From assembly GCF_020829625.1 (NCBI RefSeq), contig NZ_JAIVFX010000017.1:62001-126000 (forward strand): a stretch of 64,000 nucleotides of DNA. Reading direction: 5' to 3'. Under the pieces are notes generated by a model. That model ran no database searches. It had not been told where the DNA came from and saw nothing but the letters and a program-made list of their open reading frames with translations. Positions within the stretch are counted from its first letter, which is position 1, and each line of letters opens with the position of its first letter. This stretch comes from Nostoc sp. XA010. Lineage in GTDB: Bacteria > Cyanobacteriota > Cyanobacteriia > Cyanobacteriales > Nostocaceae. Shown piece after piece: positions 1 through 8,341 of the stretch. Both the position numbers and the translations under genes were made by a program.

Positions 1-1
1 T

Positions 2-586
2 GGTGCCGGTAAAACTACCACCATCGGTAAAATTGCCCATCTGGGACAAAAATCTGGTTATAAATGCTTAATTGGGGCAGCAGACACCTTTCGCGCCGCC
101 GCCGTGGAACAGGTGAAGGTTTGGGGTAGTAGAAGTGGTGTAGAAGTAATTTCCAATCCGGGAAAGAATACAGATCCGGCAGCAGTTGTGTTTGATGCGA
201 TCGCAGCTGCCCAAGCGCGTCAAACCGAATTACTTCTGGTAGATACAGCTGGGCGACTACAGAATAAGAAAAATTTAATGGATGAACTCAGCAAAATCCG
301 GCGAATTATCGACAAAAAAGCCCCAAATGCCAAAGTAGAATCTCTTTTGGTTCTAGATGCCACTTTAGGGCAAAATGGACTGCGGCAAGCCGAAGTTTTC
401 TCCCAAGCTGCCCAATTAAGTGGCGTTGTCTTAACTAAGCTTGATGGTACAGCCAAAGGCGGTGTTGCCCTTGCCGTTGTGCAACAGCTAGGTTTACCCA
501 TTCGCTTTATTGGTGCTGGCGAAGGAATTGAAGACCTGCGCCCCTTTTCTAGCTATGAGTTTGTCGAAGCTCTCTTGAGCGGCTAA
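2..586 (+). CDS. ftsY: Signal recognition particle receptor FtsY, C-terminal part (cut by left edge)
   Basis: The SRP receptor GTPase docks ribosome-SRP complexes at the membrane and forms the reciprocal GTPase pair with Ffh, whose gene lies at 8342. The fragment is open at the left edge and starts inside the G1 loop (GAGKTTT). It continues through DTFRAAA, the DTAGR G3 motif, TKLDGTAKGG (G4) and the GAGEGIEDLRPF end typical of FtsY rather than Ffh. No M domain follows, and the protein stops shortly after the G domain as FtsY should. The N-terminal acidic and N domains lie outside the window. Identification is firm; only completeness is unknown. Confidence 0.95.
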   Translation, partial: GAGKTTTIGKIAHLGQKSGYKCLIGAADTFRAAAVEQVKVWGSRSGVEVISNPGKNTDPAAVVFDAIAAAQARQTELLLVDTAGRLQNKKNLMDELSKIRRIIDKKAPNAKVESLLVLDATLGQNGLRQAEVFSQAAQLSGVVLTKLDGTAKGGVALAVVQQLGLPIRFIGAGEGIEDLRPFSSYEFVEALLSG

Positions 587-1628
587 CTGAAAAATTTGGG
601 GTTAAATATTTTTCTTGACAATTGATAAATTTAGGGATTACTGATCTGGTATTATCACTTGAACTCATTAGAAACAGATCAATTCTTATAAATCATAAGT
701 TTGCCGCAATAAATGGATAACTTTTGCTAAAATTTCAAGCTAGTGCCTTTTTTCACGCTGTGAATGGGCATTTAAACGCAACACACAAAACCTCCGAAGC
801 TTCCATCTTGCAGCAAGGTATTTAAAGGGCAAGCGAGACGCTCACCCCCGCAAATAAAACTATTGCAAGACGGACAGCAGAGCAGTAAGCAGTGCGTTGG
901 GGAGCCAGCACAAAGTCCAGCACTGTGGGGGTTTGCCTTTGCAGGTTATTGGTGTTGGCTGTGGCAACTTGTATTCTTACATCGAAGGAACTACGTTAGC
1001 GAGTTGGCAGAACTGCACACTGCACGCAACTTACTTAAGAGTAGGAGTCACGAGCATCATCTGTTTGCCCAATGCCGACATTAGAAAAAGGACAGTTTCC
1101 GACCATCAGAACTTCGCAAAATCGTCCACTGTGGACTCAAAAAGCGAATTGGTGTAAGTAAGCTGGTTCAACACTCTCAGGTGTATTCTCAGCTCCTACT
1201 TGCGAAAGTATCTACAAATATTTTCTCTAGTAAATCGCGCTTTTCACTCAAAAAACTTCCAGTCTCCCAGTTGCCTCTGCCCAAACAGTTACTCTGAAAG
1301 CGTTATAAATTATTCTTTTAATAAAGTATTTTTATGACTTTAGAGATATGCTTTGGTAATTAAGTTATGAAAAAATGAAAAGCTTTCTTAACTATCACTA
1401 AAACTAGTAATTTTTACGGATTGGTTTTTGGCTAAAAATACATGATTTGAAATTACAAATATTCCCTCAGAAATACAATAAGCAAAAAAAATACTGATAA
1501 AAGTTATCTGTTACGTCTTTATACTCTTGCTAAAGTGACAAGTCTTGTCTAAATATGGTTTAGCAATGCCAAAGCCAAAAGATTTATAAGTAATCTAAAA
1601 TCTGCCAATATAAAGTGCAATAATACCT
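587..1628. other. Gene-poor 1-kb gap with repeat-like sequence
   Basis: About 1 kb separates ftsY from the phosphatase gene. Short open frames at 863-1157 look like chance: low-complexity composition, no family resemblance, overlapping frames. The stretch around 885-950 (core GTTGGGGAGCCAGC) resembles a dispersed repeat I associate with filamentous cyanobacteria, so part of the gap may be a decayed repeat. From about 1240 to 1628 the sequence is AT-rich and probably holds the promoter of the downstream gene. I checked by eye for tmRNA, RNase P RNA and tRNA signatures and saw none. Confidence 0.5.
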
Positions 1629-3020
1629 GTGCCTGTGTCTCAACTGCCCTCTCAACCCATTGACAACAATAGTACTGCCGCGACAGATGTCACACCAGTC
1701 GTAGCACTCAAAGAACTCGTGGCAAGGTTGCACCGGGAACAGAATAAAATTCAAGATTTGCTCAGTTCTTTAGGATTTGCCCTGAGAAGTTTCAATAATT
1801 TGAATCAGTTTTTGGAACTGATCCCCCTGATGGCAACGAGAGTGACGGATGCAGACGGCAGCGCCCTGTTTCTCTACAAACCTAATGGTCAAGTAAGATT
1901 AGAGCAGTTACATTGGCAAGATAGTCGCCAGCGAAAAAATATTCGCAAAGCGCTGGAAATAGCCAGCAGTCAAATCACGCTTCTGCCCAATGCTGCCCCT
2001 CTAGCCAATGCCACGGGGATTTTGGATGATCAGATGCATCGCTATCTGGGACCAGATGTCCAAATCTTTGGTACGGCGATTCTGGTGAAGCATACAGAAC
2101 GGGGATGGCTCTATGTCTTGAGCCGCGATCCAGAATATAGTTGGACAGAAACCAGGCAAAAGTTAGTTAGGTTAGTAGCAGATCAAACAGCCGTTGCGAT
2201 CGAAAACGATGAACTAGCTGTAGAACTAAGAAAAAAAGAACGCCTAGACCAAGAACTAGAAATTGGCGCAGAAATTCAACGGCGACTTTTGCCACGTCAA
2301 TGCCCTATAATTCCTGGTGCAGTCCTGGCGGCACGTTGTAAACCTGCCAATCGCGTCGGCGGAGATTACTATGACTTTATTGCTACCAATCACAATAAAA
2401 TCCAACCCAAGACTAAAGGCAGCACGGAAAATAGTTGCTGGGGTTTGGTTATTGGAGATGTCATGGGCAAAGGTGTTCCGGCTGGGCTGATTATGACGAT
2501 GATGCGGGGAATGTTACGGGGAGAAGTGCTACATGGTAATTCTCCAGCCGGAATTCTACAAAACTTAAATAGAGTTATGTATGCGGATTTGGAAAATTCC
2601 CACCGCTTTGTAACGCTATTTTATTCAGAATATAATCCCCACAACCGAATTTTGTCTTATAGCAATGCGGCACACAATCCTCCGTTGTGGTGGCACGCAG
2701 CTACGAAAACTGTCAGCCGTTTAGATACTCTAGGAATGTTAATCGGTTTGGATGCTAACAGCCAATATGAAGATGCTCAGGCACAGTTAGAACCTGGGGA
2801 TACAATTATCTACTATACAGATGGCTTGACCGATGCTGCTGCTGCTGGTGGCGATCGCTTCGATGAAGATAACTTTGTCGCTGGCTTCAATACGGCTTGC
2901 AAATACTGCAATGGCCCAGAGGAGATTGTAGATTACCTATTCGACCAAGTTGAGCAATTTATTGGTGCTGATAGGCAAAACACTGATGATATGACACTAG
3001 TTGTTCTGCAAATTTTATAG
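1629..3020 (+). CDS. GAF-domain PP2C-type (SpoIIE/RsbU) serine phosphatase
   Basis: Predicted metal-dependent protein phosphatase that dephosphorylates anti-sigma-antagonist type proteins. The N-terminal half (about residues 45-200) looks like a GAF sensor domain. A short charged helix (about 200-225, with AEIQRRLLP) links it to a SpoIIE/RsbU phosphatase domain. Metal-binding acidic motifs are visible: GGDYYDF, GDVMGKGVPAGL, YTDGLTD and NTDDMTLVVL. The 463-residue length is complete. The start is a GTG, and no better ATG lies nearby. No anti-sigma factor or antagonist gene is adjacent, so its target is not given by context. Confidence 0.85.
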   Translation: MPVSQLPSQPIDNNSTAATDVTPVVALKELVARLHREQNKIQDLLSSLGFALRSFNNLNQFLELIPLMATRVTDADGSALFLYKPNGQVRLEQLHWQDSRQRKNIRKALEIASSQITLLPNAAPLANATGILDDQMHRYLGPDVQIFGTAILVKHTERGWLYVLSRDPEYSWTETRQKLVRLVADQTAVAIENDELAVELRKKERLDQELEIGAEIQRRLLPRQCPIIPGAVLAARCKPANRVGGDYYDFIATNHNKIQPKTKGSTENSCWGLVIGDVMGKGVPAGLIMTMMRGMLRGEVLHGNSPAGILQNLNRVMYADLENSHRFVTLFYSEYNPHNRILSYSNAAHNPPLWWHAATKTVSRLDTLGMLIGLDANSQYEDAQAQLEPGDTIIYYTDGLTDAAAAGGDRFDEDNFVAGFNTACKYCNGPEEIVDYLFDQVEQFIGADRQNTDDMTLVVLQIL

Positions 3021-3367
3021 TTATTAGCCATTTTTGGTTGATCAAATCATGATTAAACCAATGGCGACTGGGGATTCACTAGAGTAATTCTACTAAATTT
3101 AATTTTTTATTTATTTTTTCTTTGAATTTCCGTAGCGATCGCCTAAATGGTCGCCCATCAACCTTTTTTGGTGAATTATTTGTATTTAGCCTTTAAGATA
3201 ATACATCAAAAATGATCCTTAGAATACTTTTCTGTTGAAGTAAAAACTATATATTTTGCACATCTAGCACAGTAGGAAACGCCGAGGGAGAGACTAGGTA
3301 AAATGTACAAGGTAAAAAGTAAAAGGTAAATTTACTTCTTCATTTTTGCTTTCTTTCTATTCTTGTG
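3021..3367. other. Intergenic, no gene seen
   Basis: AT-rich spacer with one HIP1 core (GCGATCGC near 3137). I see no convincing terminator, RNA or repeat beyond that. Confidence 0.4.
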
Positions 3368-3547
3368 ATGCAAGCATTTGGCCTGCTCGCTCTTAGCGTT
3401 TTAATTTTTCCTTTCTCCGCCGTAGCAAGTTCACAACAGCTACGACGGAGTTTTGCTTTACCAATAAATACGTTTCCAGTGGAATGTCCTTATTCCATTG
3501 CCCAAATTCTTGATGCTGAGTTTTTACCAGATGCTATTGATTTGTAA
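3368..3547 (+). CDS. Possible short secreted peptide, unknown function
   Basis: A 59-residue frame starting at an ATG that directly follows a GTG. The first 20 residues are hydrophobic with a plausible signal-peptidase site after SAVAS. The remainder has one cysteine (PVECPYS) and an acidic end. No ribosome-binding site is obvious and I do not recognise the family. It sits tail to tail with the PhzF-like gene, 8 bp away. It could equally be a chance frame; the signal-like N-terminus is the only argument for it. Confidence 0.3.
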   Translation: MQAFGLLALSVLIFPFSAVASSQQLRRSFALPINTFPVECPYSIAQILDAEFLPDAIDL

Positions 3548-3555
3548 TATTAGGT

Positions 3556-4356
3556 TTATGCGGTAATTAACTCGCCTCGCATAACAGTTACCGCTTGTCC
3601 GCTCAGAAAGACGCGATCGCCTCCGTCATAATATACCTTCACTACGCCACCGCGACTTGATGCTTGATAAGCCAATAACTCATCTTTGTGCAAGCGATCG
3701 CGCCAGAAAGGAGCGAGACAGCAATGAGCCGCTCCAGTTACAGGGTCTTCATCAATCCCTAAACCCGGTGCAAAGAAGCGAGAGACAAAATCATATTCAG
3801 AATCAGGGTTAGTGAGGCTGGTGACAATTATCTCAGAAGTAGGCAATGTTTTCAGTATTTGGAAATTTGGCTGTATTTGCCGTACCAAATCTTCAGATTC
3901 CAATTCTACTAAATAGCCCAAGGAATTCAAGAAAACAGATTTGTATGGGATACCCAAAGCAGCCTTGAGTTCTTGCAGGGCAACTGTTTCTTCTGAATGA
4001 TTCACAGGAAAATCTAACTCAATCCACTCACCTTGCAACTTAGCAATCAGCACTCCGCTTTTAGTGTAGAAACGCGCAACTTCATTAGGTGACAAATGCC
4101 CCTCTGACCAAAGTACATGGGCACTAGCTAAGGTTGCGTGACCACAAAGCGGTACTTCCACCTTGGGCGTAAACCAACGCAACTTGAAGCCATCATCCTG
4201 TCTAACTAGAAAAGCTGTCTCAGATAAATTCATCTCCTGCGCTACATTCTGCATCCAGCGTTCGTTTTGGGGAGTAGGCAGAACACAGACAGCAGCAGGA
4301 TTACCTCCAAAAGGTGTATTGGTAAAAGCATCAACCTGAGTAATGGTTTGTCCCAT
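3556..4356 (-). CDS. PhzF-family isomerase/epimerase
   Basis: PhzF-fold proteins are cytosolic isomerases; the founding member acts in phenazine synthesis, but most bacterial relatives have unknown substrates. Visible family marks are the start MGQTITQVDAFT, the GNPAAVC loop, the catalytic glutamate in NLSETAF (about E46), the PLCGHATLA segment and the IDEDPVTGAAHC motif in the second half. The length (266 residues from the ATG at 4356) matches the family. A GTG three codons upstream is possible, but the ATG fits the usual PhzF N-terminus. No phenazine genes are nearby, so a role in phenazine synthesis is unlikely. Confidence 0.85.
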   Translation of the reverse strand: MGQTITQVDAFTNTPFGGNPAAVCVLPTPQNERWMQNVAQEMNLSETAFLVRQDDGFKLRWFTPKVEVPLCGHATLASAHVLWSEGHLSPNEVARFYTKSGVLIAKLQGEWIELDFPVNHSEETVALQELKAALGIPYKSVFLNSLGYLVELESEDLVRQIQPNFQILKTLPTSEIIVTSLTNPDSEYDFVSRFFAPGLGIDEDPVTGAAHCCLAPFWRDRLHKDELLAYQASSRGGVVKVYYDGGDRVFLSGQAVTVMRGELITA

Positions 4357-4556
4357 TAGAGTCACCTTGAAAATTAGACAGCATTATATTTATAAGGAGT
4401 GCATTAGATATTTATGCCTCTATTTACCATTATTATGAGGCGGTGCATCATTTGTAGGGTAGCACAGTTGTGCTAGCACGCGTGTTACATCCAAACGAGA
4501 ACCGCCATATACAGTACCTGATAAATTAGGAATACAATCTCCAAAAACTAGGGTCA

Positions 4557-4829
4557 ATGTCAAAGCAAAACAGAAACATGACGATAAAAATCTTTAGAAG
4601 CATCTTTGCTGCTGTCAACTTAGCGCTAATTACTGGAGGATTATTTAGTTGTGCTGTTGAAGTACCTCAGCCACTTGCTCCAACTGAGCAACAAAAACCT
4701 AACCAACAGCCTAACCAGACAAACCAGAACGACGAAGATGACGATCGCAAAAATGATCAAGACGATGACGATAAAGATGACGATCGCAAGAATGATAAAC
4801 AGGATGACGATAAAGACGATAACGATTAA
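4557..4829 (+). CDS. Small Asp/Lys-rich lipoprotein-like protein
   Basis: Ninety residues. A basic start is followed by a hydrophobic stretch ending at GLFSC, a near-lipobox that would put the cysteine at the membrane. A short Pro/Gln/Asn linker comes next, then a C-terminal tail of about 40 residues made almost only of Asp, Lys, Arg, Asn and Gln, built from repeats of a DDDRKND/DDDDKDD kind. At DNA level the tail repeats contain the ACGATCGCAA core (half-HIP1), so the repeats probably grew by slippage. A second ATG at 4578 could be the true start. Function is unknown; an acidic metal-binding surface peptide is a guess only. Confidence 0.5.
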   Translation: MSKQNRNMTIKIFRSIFAAVNLALITGGLFSCAVEVPQPLAPTEQQKPNQQPNQTNQNDEDDDRKNDQDDDDKDDDRKNDKQDDDKDDND

Positions 4830-4875
4830 ATAAAGGGAATCTTTAACCTTTATCCTTTTCTTTGAGTTTTTATTT

Positions 4876-6258
4876 ATGCTGATCCAACAAACTTCTACTT
4901 CCCTAATCGATACTTTACGCCACCGACGGCAACAACTAGCCAACCTCATTAATTTTCCGGTAATTCTGTGGTCAGGTAGCAACAGTCCGCGCAACTTTCC
5001 TGCAAATCCCTTTCCGTTTCGCGCTAGCAGTCATTTCCTCTATTTTGCTGGACTGCCATTAGCAAATGCAGCAATTCGTTTAGAAGACGGCAAACTAGAA
5101 CTATTTATAGACGATCCATCACCCAGCAGCGCCCTTTGGCATGGAGAAATGCCAACGCGGCAGGAAATAGCTCAGAAAATTGGGGCGGATGTGGCAGGGC
5201 CAATGGCAGAATTAGAGTCTTGGGTAGAAGATGCCGCTACACTTGCTGTACAAGATGCAGCTACTTGGACGCAACAATCGCAGCTATTAAATAGATGGGT
5301 TTTACCACAAAGTCCTCCCCAAGGAATTGACTTGGAGTTAGCTAAGGCGATCATTTCTCTCCGCCTCACTCATGATGAAGCTGCATTAACCCAGTTGCGA
5401 AAAGCTGCGGCTGTCACTGTTGAAGCCCACAAAGCTGGTATGGCAGCAACACCTAAAGCCAAGCTGGAAGCAGAAGTTCGTGCAGCGATGGAAGGGGTAA
5501 TTATTGCCCACAATATGACAACTTCCTACACCAGTATTGTCACTGTTCACGGTGAAGTTTTGCATAACGAACAGTATCACCATCCCCTACAACCAGGTGA
5601 CTTATTACTTGCCGATGTCGGCGCTGAAACTGAGATGGGTTGGGCAGGCGATGTAACTCGCACATGGCCAGTTTCTGGTAAGTTTTCATCTACCCAAAGA
5701 GATATTTATAATGTTGTGCTGTCAGCCCATGATGCTTGCATTGCCAGAATACACCCTGGTGTAGAGTATGGGGAGATTCATTTGCTAGCTGCTACGGTTA
5801 TAGCTGAAGGTTTAGTGGAATTAGGCATTTTACAAGGAAACCCTCAAGATTTAGTCGAGATGGATGCCCACGCGCTGTTTTTCCCTCACGGTATCGGTCA
5901 TCTACTGGGTTTAGATGTTCATGATATGGAAGATTTAGGTGATTTAGCAGGGTATGAAGACGGACGTTGTAGGAGCGATCGCTTTGGCTTAGGCTACCTC
6001 CGTTTAAATCGTCCTTTGCGTCCAGGAATGTTAGTCACAATTGAACCTGGTTTTTATCAAGTACCAGCAATTTTAAATGATGCTAATGTTCGCTCAAAAT
6101 ATCAGAATGTAGTAAATTGGGAACGTTTATCTGAATTTGCTGATGTGCGCGGAATTCGCATCGAAGATGATGTTTTAGTTACAACAGAAGGTAGCGAAGT
6201 TTTAACAGCCGCATTACCGAATGATGCCGATACTATAGAAAATTTAGTAGGTTCCTAA
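4876..6258 (+). CDS. pepP: Xaa-Pro aminopeptidase (peptidase M24B)
   Basis: Cytosolic metallopeptidase that removes an N-terminal residue preceding proline. At 460 residues it has the PepP layout: an N-terminal creatinase-like domain (about 1-170) and a C-terminal pita-bread domain. The five metal ligands are all visible: D247 and D259 in DVGAETEMGWAGDVTRTW, H342 in PHGIGHLLG, E390 in VTIEPGFY and E430 in GIRIEDD. The gene begins 46 bp after the Asp-rich small gene and is followed 57 bp later by a secreted protein on the same strand. Assignment is firm at family level. Confidence 0.93.
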   Translation: MLIQQTSTSLIDTLRHRRQQLANLINFPVILWSGSNSPRNFPANPFPFRASSHFLYFAGLPLANAAIRLEDGKLELFIDDPSPSSALWHGEMPTRQEIAQKIGADVAGPMAELESWVEDAATLAVQDAATWTQQSQLLNRWVLPQSPPQGIDLELAKAIISLRLTHDEAALTQLRKAAAVTVEAHKAGMAATPKAKLEAEVRAAMEGVIIAHNMTTSYTSIVTVHGEVLHNEQYHHPLQPGDLLLADVGAETEMGWAGDVTRTWPVSGKFSSTQRDIYNVVLSAHDACIARIHPGVEYGEIHLLAATVIAEGLVELGILQGNPQDLVEMDAHALFFPHGIGHLLGLDVHDMEDLGDLAGYEDGRCRSDRFGLGYLRLNRPLRPGMLVTIEPGFYQVPAILNDANVRSKYQNVVNWERLSEFADVRGIRIEDDVLVTTEGSEVLTAALPNDADTIENLVGS

Positions 6259-6315
6259 TCTGTTGTACATCATGCCTTGCTAATTGATAGCGTAAACACA
6301 TAGGATGTTATCTTA

Positions 6316-6816
6316 ATGATCAAAAAACCCATAGGATTACTACTGGGCGGAGTTATTGTTACCTTCGGACTATTGCCATTATTAGCTCAAGCACAGCAGC
6401 CGGTTTCTGATACCCAAGTTGGGGCGATGGTAGAAGCATTGCGACAAGCTGCACCGCAGACAAAAAATCCCAACGATGGATATTATAGTGAATGGCAAGT
6501 TAAACCAGAAACCCTTAAAGGCTGGTCAAAAACTTGTCTCAAACGAGAACTGACACCGACGCAGTTTGAAAATAATCCTGCGATCGCTCGCCAAGTTGTC
6601 TCTTGCATCACCCGCCGTGAGTTAACAAATCAATTCCGCGCTACTAATAATAATGAAATTGCATCTGTGCGTGGTGCAGCTTGTTGGTGGATGACTGGTA
6701 GCTATACAGGTTGTGACAAAGGCTTCACTGCTGAGTATGTGCAAAAAGTTGTCCGCTTTTATCAACAACAGCTCTCAAAACCAGCAGGAACTCAATCATC
6801 AAAGGGCGACTCTTGA
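6316..6816 (+). CDS. Conserved-looking secreted protein of unknown function
   Basis: A 166-residue protein. It has a clear signal peptide: KK start, a hydrophobic core GLLLGGVIVTFGLLPLLA, and a cleavage site after AQA. The mature part has four cysteines (KTCLKREL, VVSCITR, GAACWWM, TGCDKG), spaced in a way that could form two disulfides in the periplasm or lumen. I recognise no domain. It ends 7 bp before the end of the converging DsbA-like gene, leaving no room for a long terminator. Confidence 0.65.
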   Translation: MIKKPIGLLLGGVIVTFGLLPLLAQAQQPVSDTQVGAMVEALRQAAPQTKNPNDGYYSEWQVKPETLKGWSKTCLKRELTPTQFENNPAIARQVVSCITRRELTNQFRATNNNEIASVRGAACWWMTGSYTGCDKGFTAEYVQKVVRFYQQQLSKPAGTQSSKGDS

Positions 6817-6823
6817 GAAAGAG

Positions 6824-7468
6824 TTAAGATAATTGCTTTACCTTTTCGGCAACCCAATCAACGCGATCTTTTCCCCAAAACCTCTCGCCTTCGACTACCC
6901 AAGTCGGGACTCCGGGGCAGCCAAACTGTTCGTATTCTGCCAAAGCTGCCACTGCTGCTTCTTTGGCTGCTTCCCCGTAGATTAACTCAAGAATGCGATC
7001 GCTATTCAACCCAACATCATTTGCAACTTTCTTAATCACAGACTCATCATTAACATCAAGAAGGTCGATATACGTCGCTCGAAAAAAAGCTGCATCAAGC
7101 AGATGCTCCTTTCCGGTTCCACAAGCAGCATAATACGCTCTTGCAGGAAGTTCTTCCCGACCAAATTTCATTTGCTCCCAGCGCTTGGCCTACCGACCAA
7201 ATTCTTCAAGTTCTTTAAGACGAATTTCAATTCCGTACTTTTTCGCCCACCGCAAATAATCTTCTTTGTGATACGACGATAACAAAGCGCTTTCACTTCG
7301 CCCTTGTAAATCAGCTACCTTTATCCCGCGCTTTTTCGGTGTATAGATTGGTCTTCGTTCAATATCAACAGGTAAACCTTGCAATGCTTTTTCCGCAAGA
7401 GCAACACCAATGTATGAATTCGCCGAGTGGTATATCGAGTATGAATATACTTTGATTCGCTGCGACAT
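6824..7468 (-). pseudogene. DsbA/2-hydroxychromene-2-carboxylate-isomerase-like protein, interrupted by in-frame TAG
   Basis: Read through, the frame gives a 214-residue thioredoxin-fold protein of the DsbA/HCCA-isomerase kind. The N-terminal half has the MSQRIKVYSYSIYHSANSYI start. The C-terminal half has a helical insert and the cis-proline motif GCPGVPTWV with FWGKDRVDW, typical of the family. A TAG at 7190-7192 (read on the minus strand) splits it into 92 and 115 residues. Both halves are in the same frame, so a single C-to-T change from CAG would explain it. The CXXC of true DsbA is absent, favouring the isomerase-like branch. It may be a fresh nonsense mutation or a sequence error. Confidence 0.75.
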
Positions 7469-7496
7469 CTGTCTAAATTAACTCGCAATTTTAATA

Positions 7497-8126
7497 TTAA
7501 ATGTGGCTTCTAACCCATTGGCGAAATTCTTTAACTAATTCTAAATAATCTTTTTCTCCCACCTGATCTAAAAACTTAGAAATCTCTGTTAATGGCAGAT
7601 TGGGAAATGCTAAACTCCGTTCAACAGATAGATATTGCTGATTTTGTAAAACGTTAATACTAAAAGAATTGCCATCATATCGCCAGATTTCAGGCACACC
7701 CATATCCGCATAGACTTCAAAGCGATTTTTAGAACTGCTAGTAATATCGATTTCTACTACCAAATCTGGCGGCGGATCTTGGGTTAAATCAATTCTTTTT
7801 TTGCCTCTTATAAAATTAATATTTTCAATGTAAAAGCATTCATCTGGTTCTGCGCCACTCAGTTCTGGACGTTTAAAAGTGGTAGAACCAAGGCACTCAA
7901 TTCTAACTTCTAGTTCTTCTGCGAGAGTTTCGACAAATCGACCCGCAATTCTTTTGTATCGTTCATGTTCAGGTGAGGGAACCATGATTTCTAGAGTACC
8001 TCGATTGTATGTGAGCCGGAGGCGGCGATTAACACCAAGTTCAGTTAACAAGTTTTGATATGTTTGCCAACTGATATCTGATAAGTGGATGATTTCTGTA
8101 GGTTCAAACAGTGTGTTGCTAGTCAT
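7497..8126 (-). CDS. Uma2-family endonuclease-like protein (DUF820)
   Basis: Restriction-endonuclease-fold protein of the Uma2 family, greatly expanded in cyanobacteria and with mostly unknown function. Recognisable parts are LSDISWQTYQNLL near the start, LEIMVPSPEHERY, LGSTTFKRPELSGAEPDECF, and the catalytic-type block PDLVVEIDITS followed by YADMGVPEIWRYDG. A start at the ATG at 8126 gives 209 residues; an upstream frame extension lacks family character. A decayed relative lies at 24520. The gene stands alone on the minus strand behind the broken DsbA-like gene. Confidence 0.85.
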   Translation of the reverse strand: MTSNTLFEPTEIIHLSDISWQTYQNLLTELGVNRRLRLTYNRGTLEIMVPSPEHERYKRIAGRFVETLAEELEVRIECLGSTTFKRPELSGAEPDECFYIENINFIRGKKRIDLTQDPPPDLVVEIDITSSSKNRFEVYADMGVPEIWRYDGNSFSINVLQNQQYLSVERSLAFPNLPLTEISKFLDQVGEKDYLELVKEFRQWVRSHI

Positions 8127-8341
8127 AGCGATATGTGATGTATGTTCTCGCTGTACAATAGCCGTTCTTGGCCTCATTGTACTTTAAGCTCAATCTTCTA
8201 TAAAGCTAGGTATCTGGTTGCTACAGTCGCGGTGAAAACTACTAAGCTGGTAAATAGCACGTTTAAAATTTAGCGGAAATTCGGAATCGCATTCATCGGC
8301 GGTTCAAAATTTCCCATTGGCGAACTACCTGTAATTACATT

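Noticed and set aside
863..1157. Two overlapping frames of 73 and 86 residues in the gap after ftsY
   Set aside because: Repetitive-looking DNA, no ribosome site, no family resemblance, and mutually exclusive frames.
587..1628. tmRNA, RNase P RNA or 6S RNA in the gap
   Set aside because: No tRNA-like end, no GAGGAAAGTCC-type P RNA core, and no long closing stem of a 6S RNA that I could draw.
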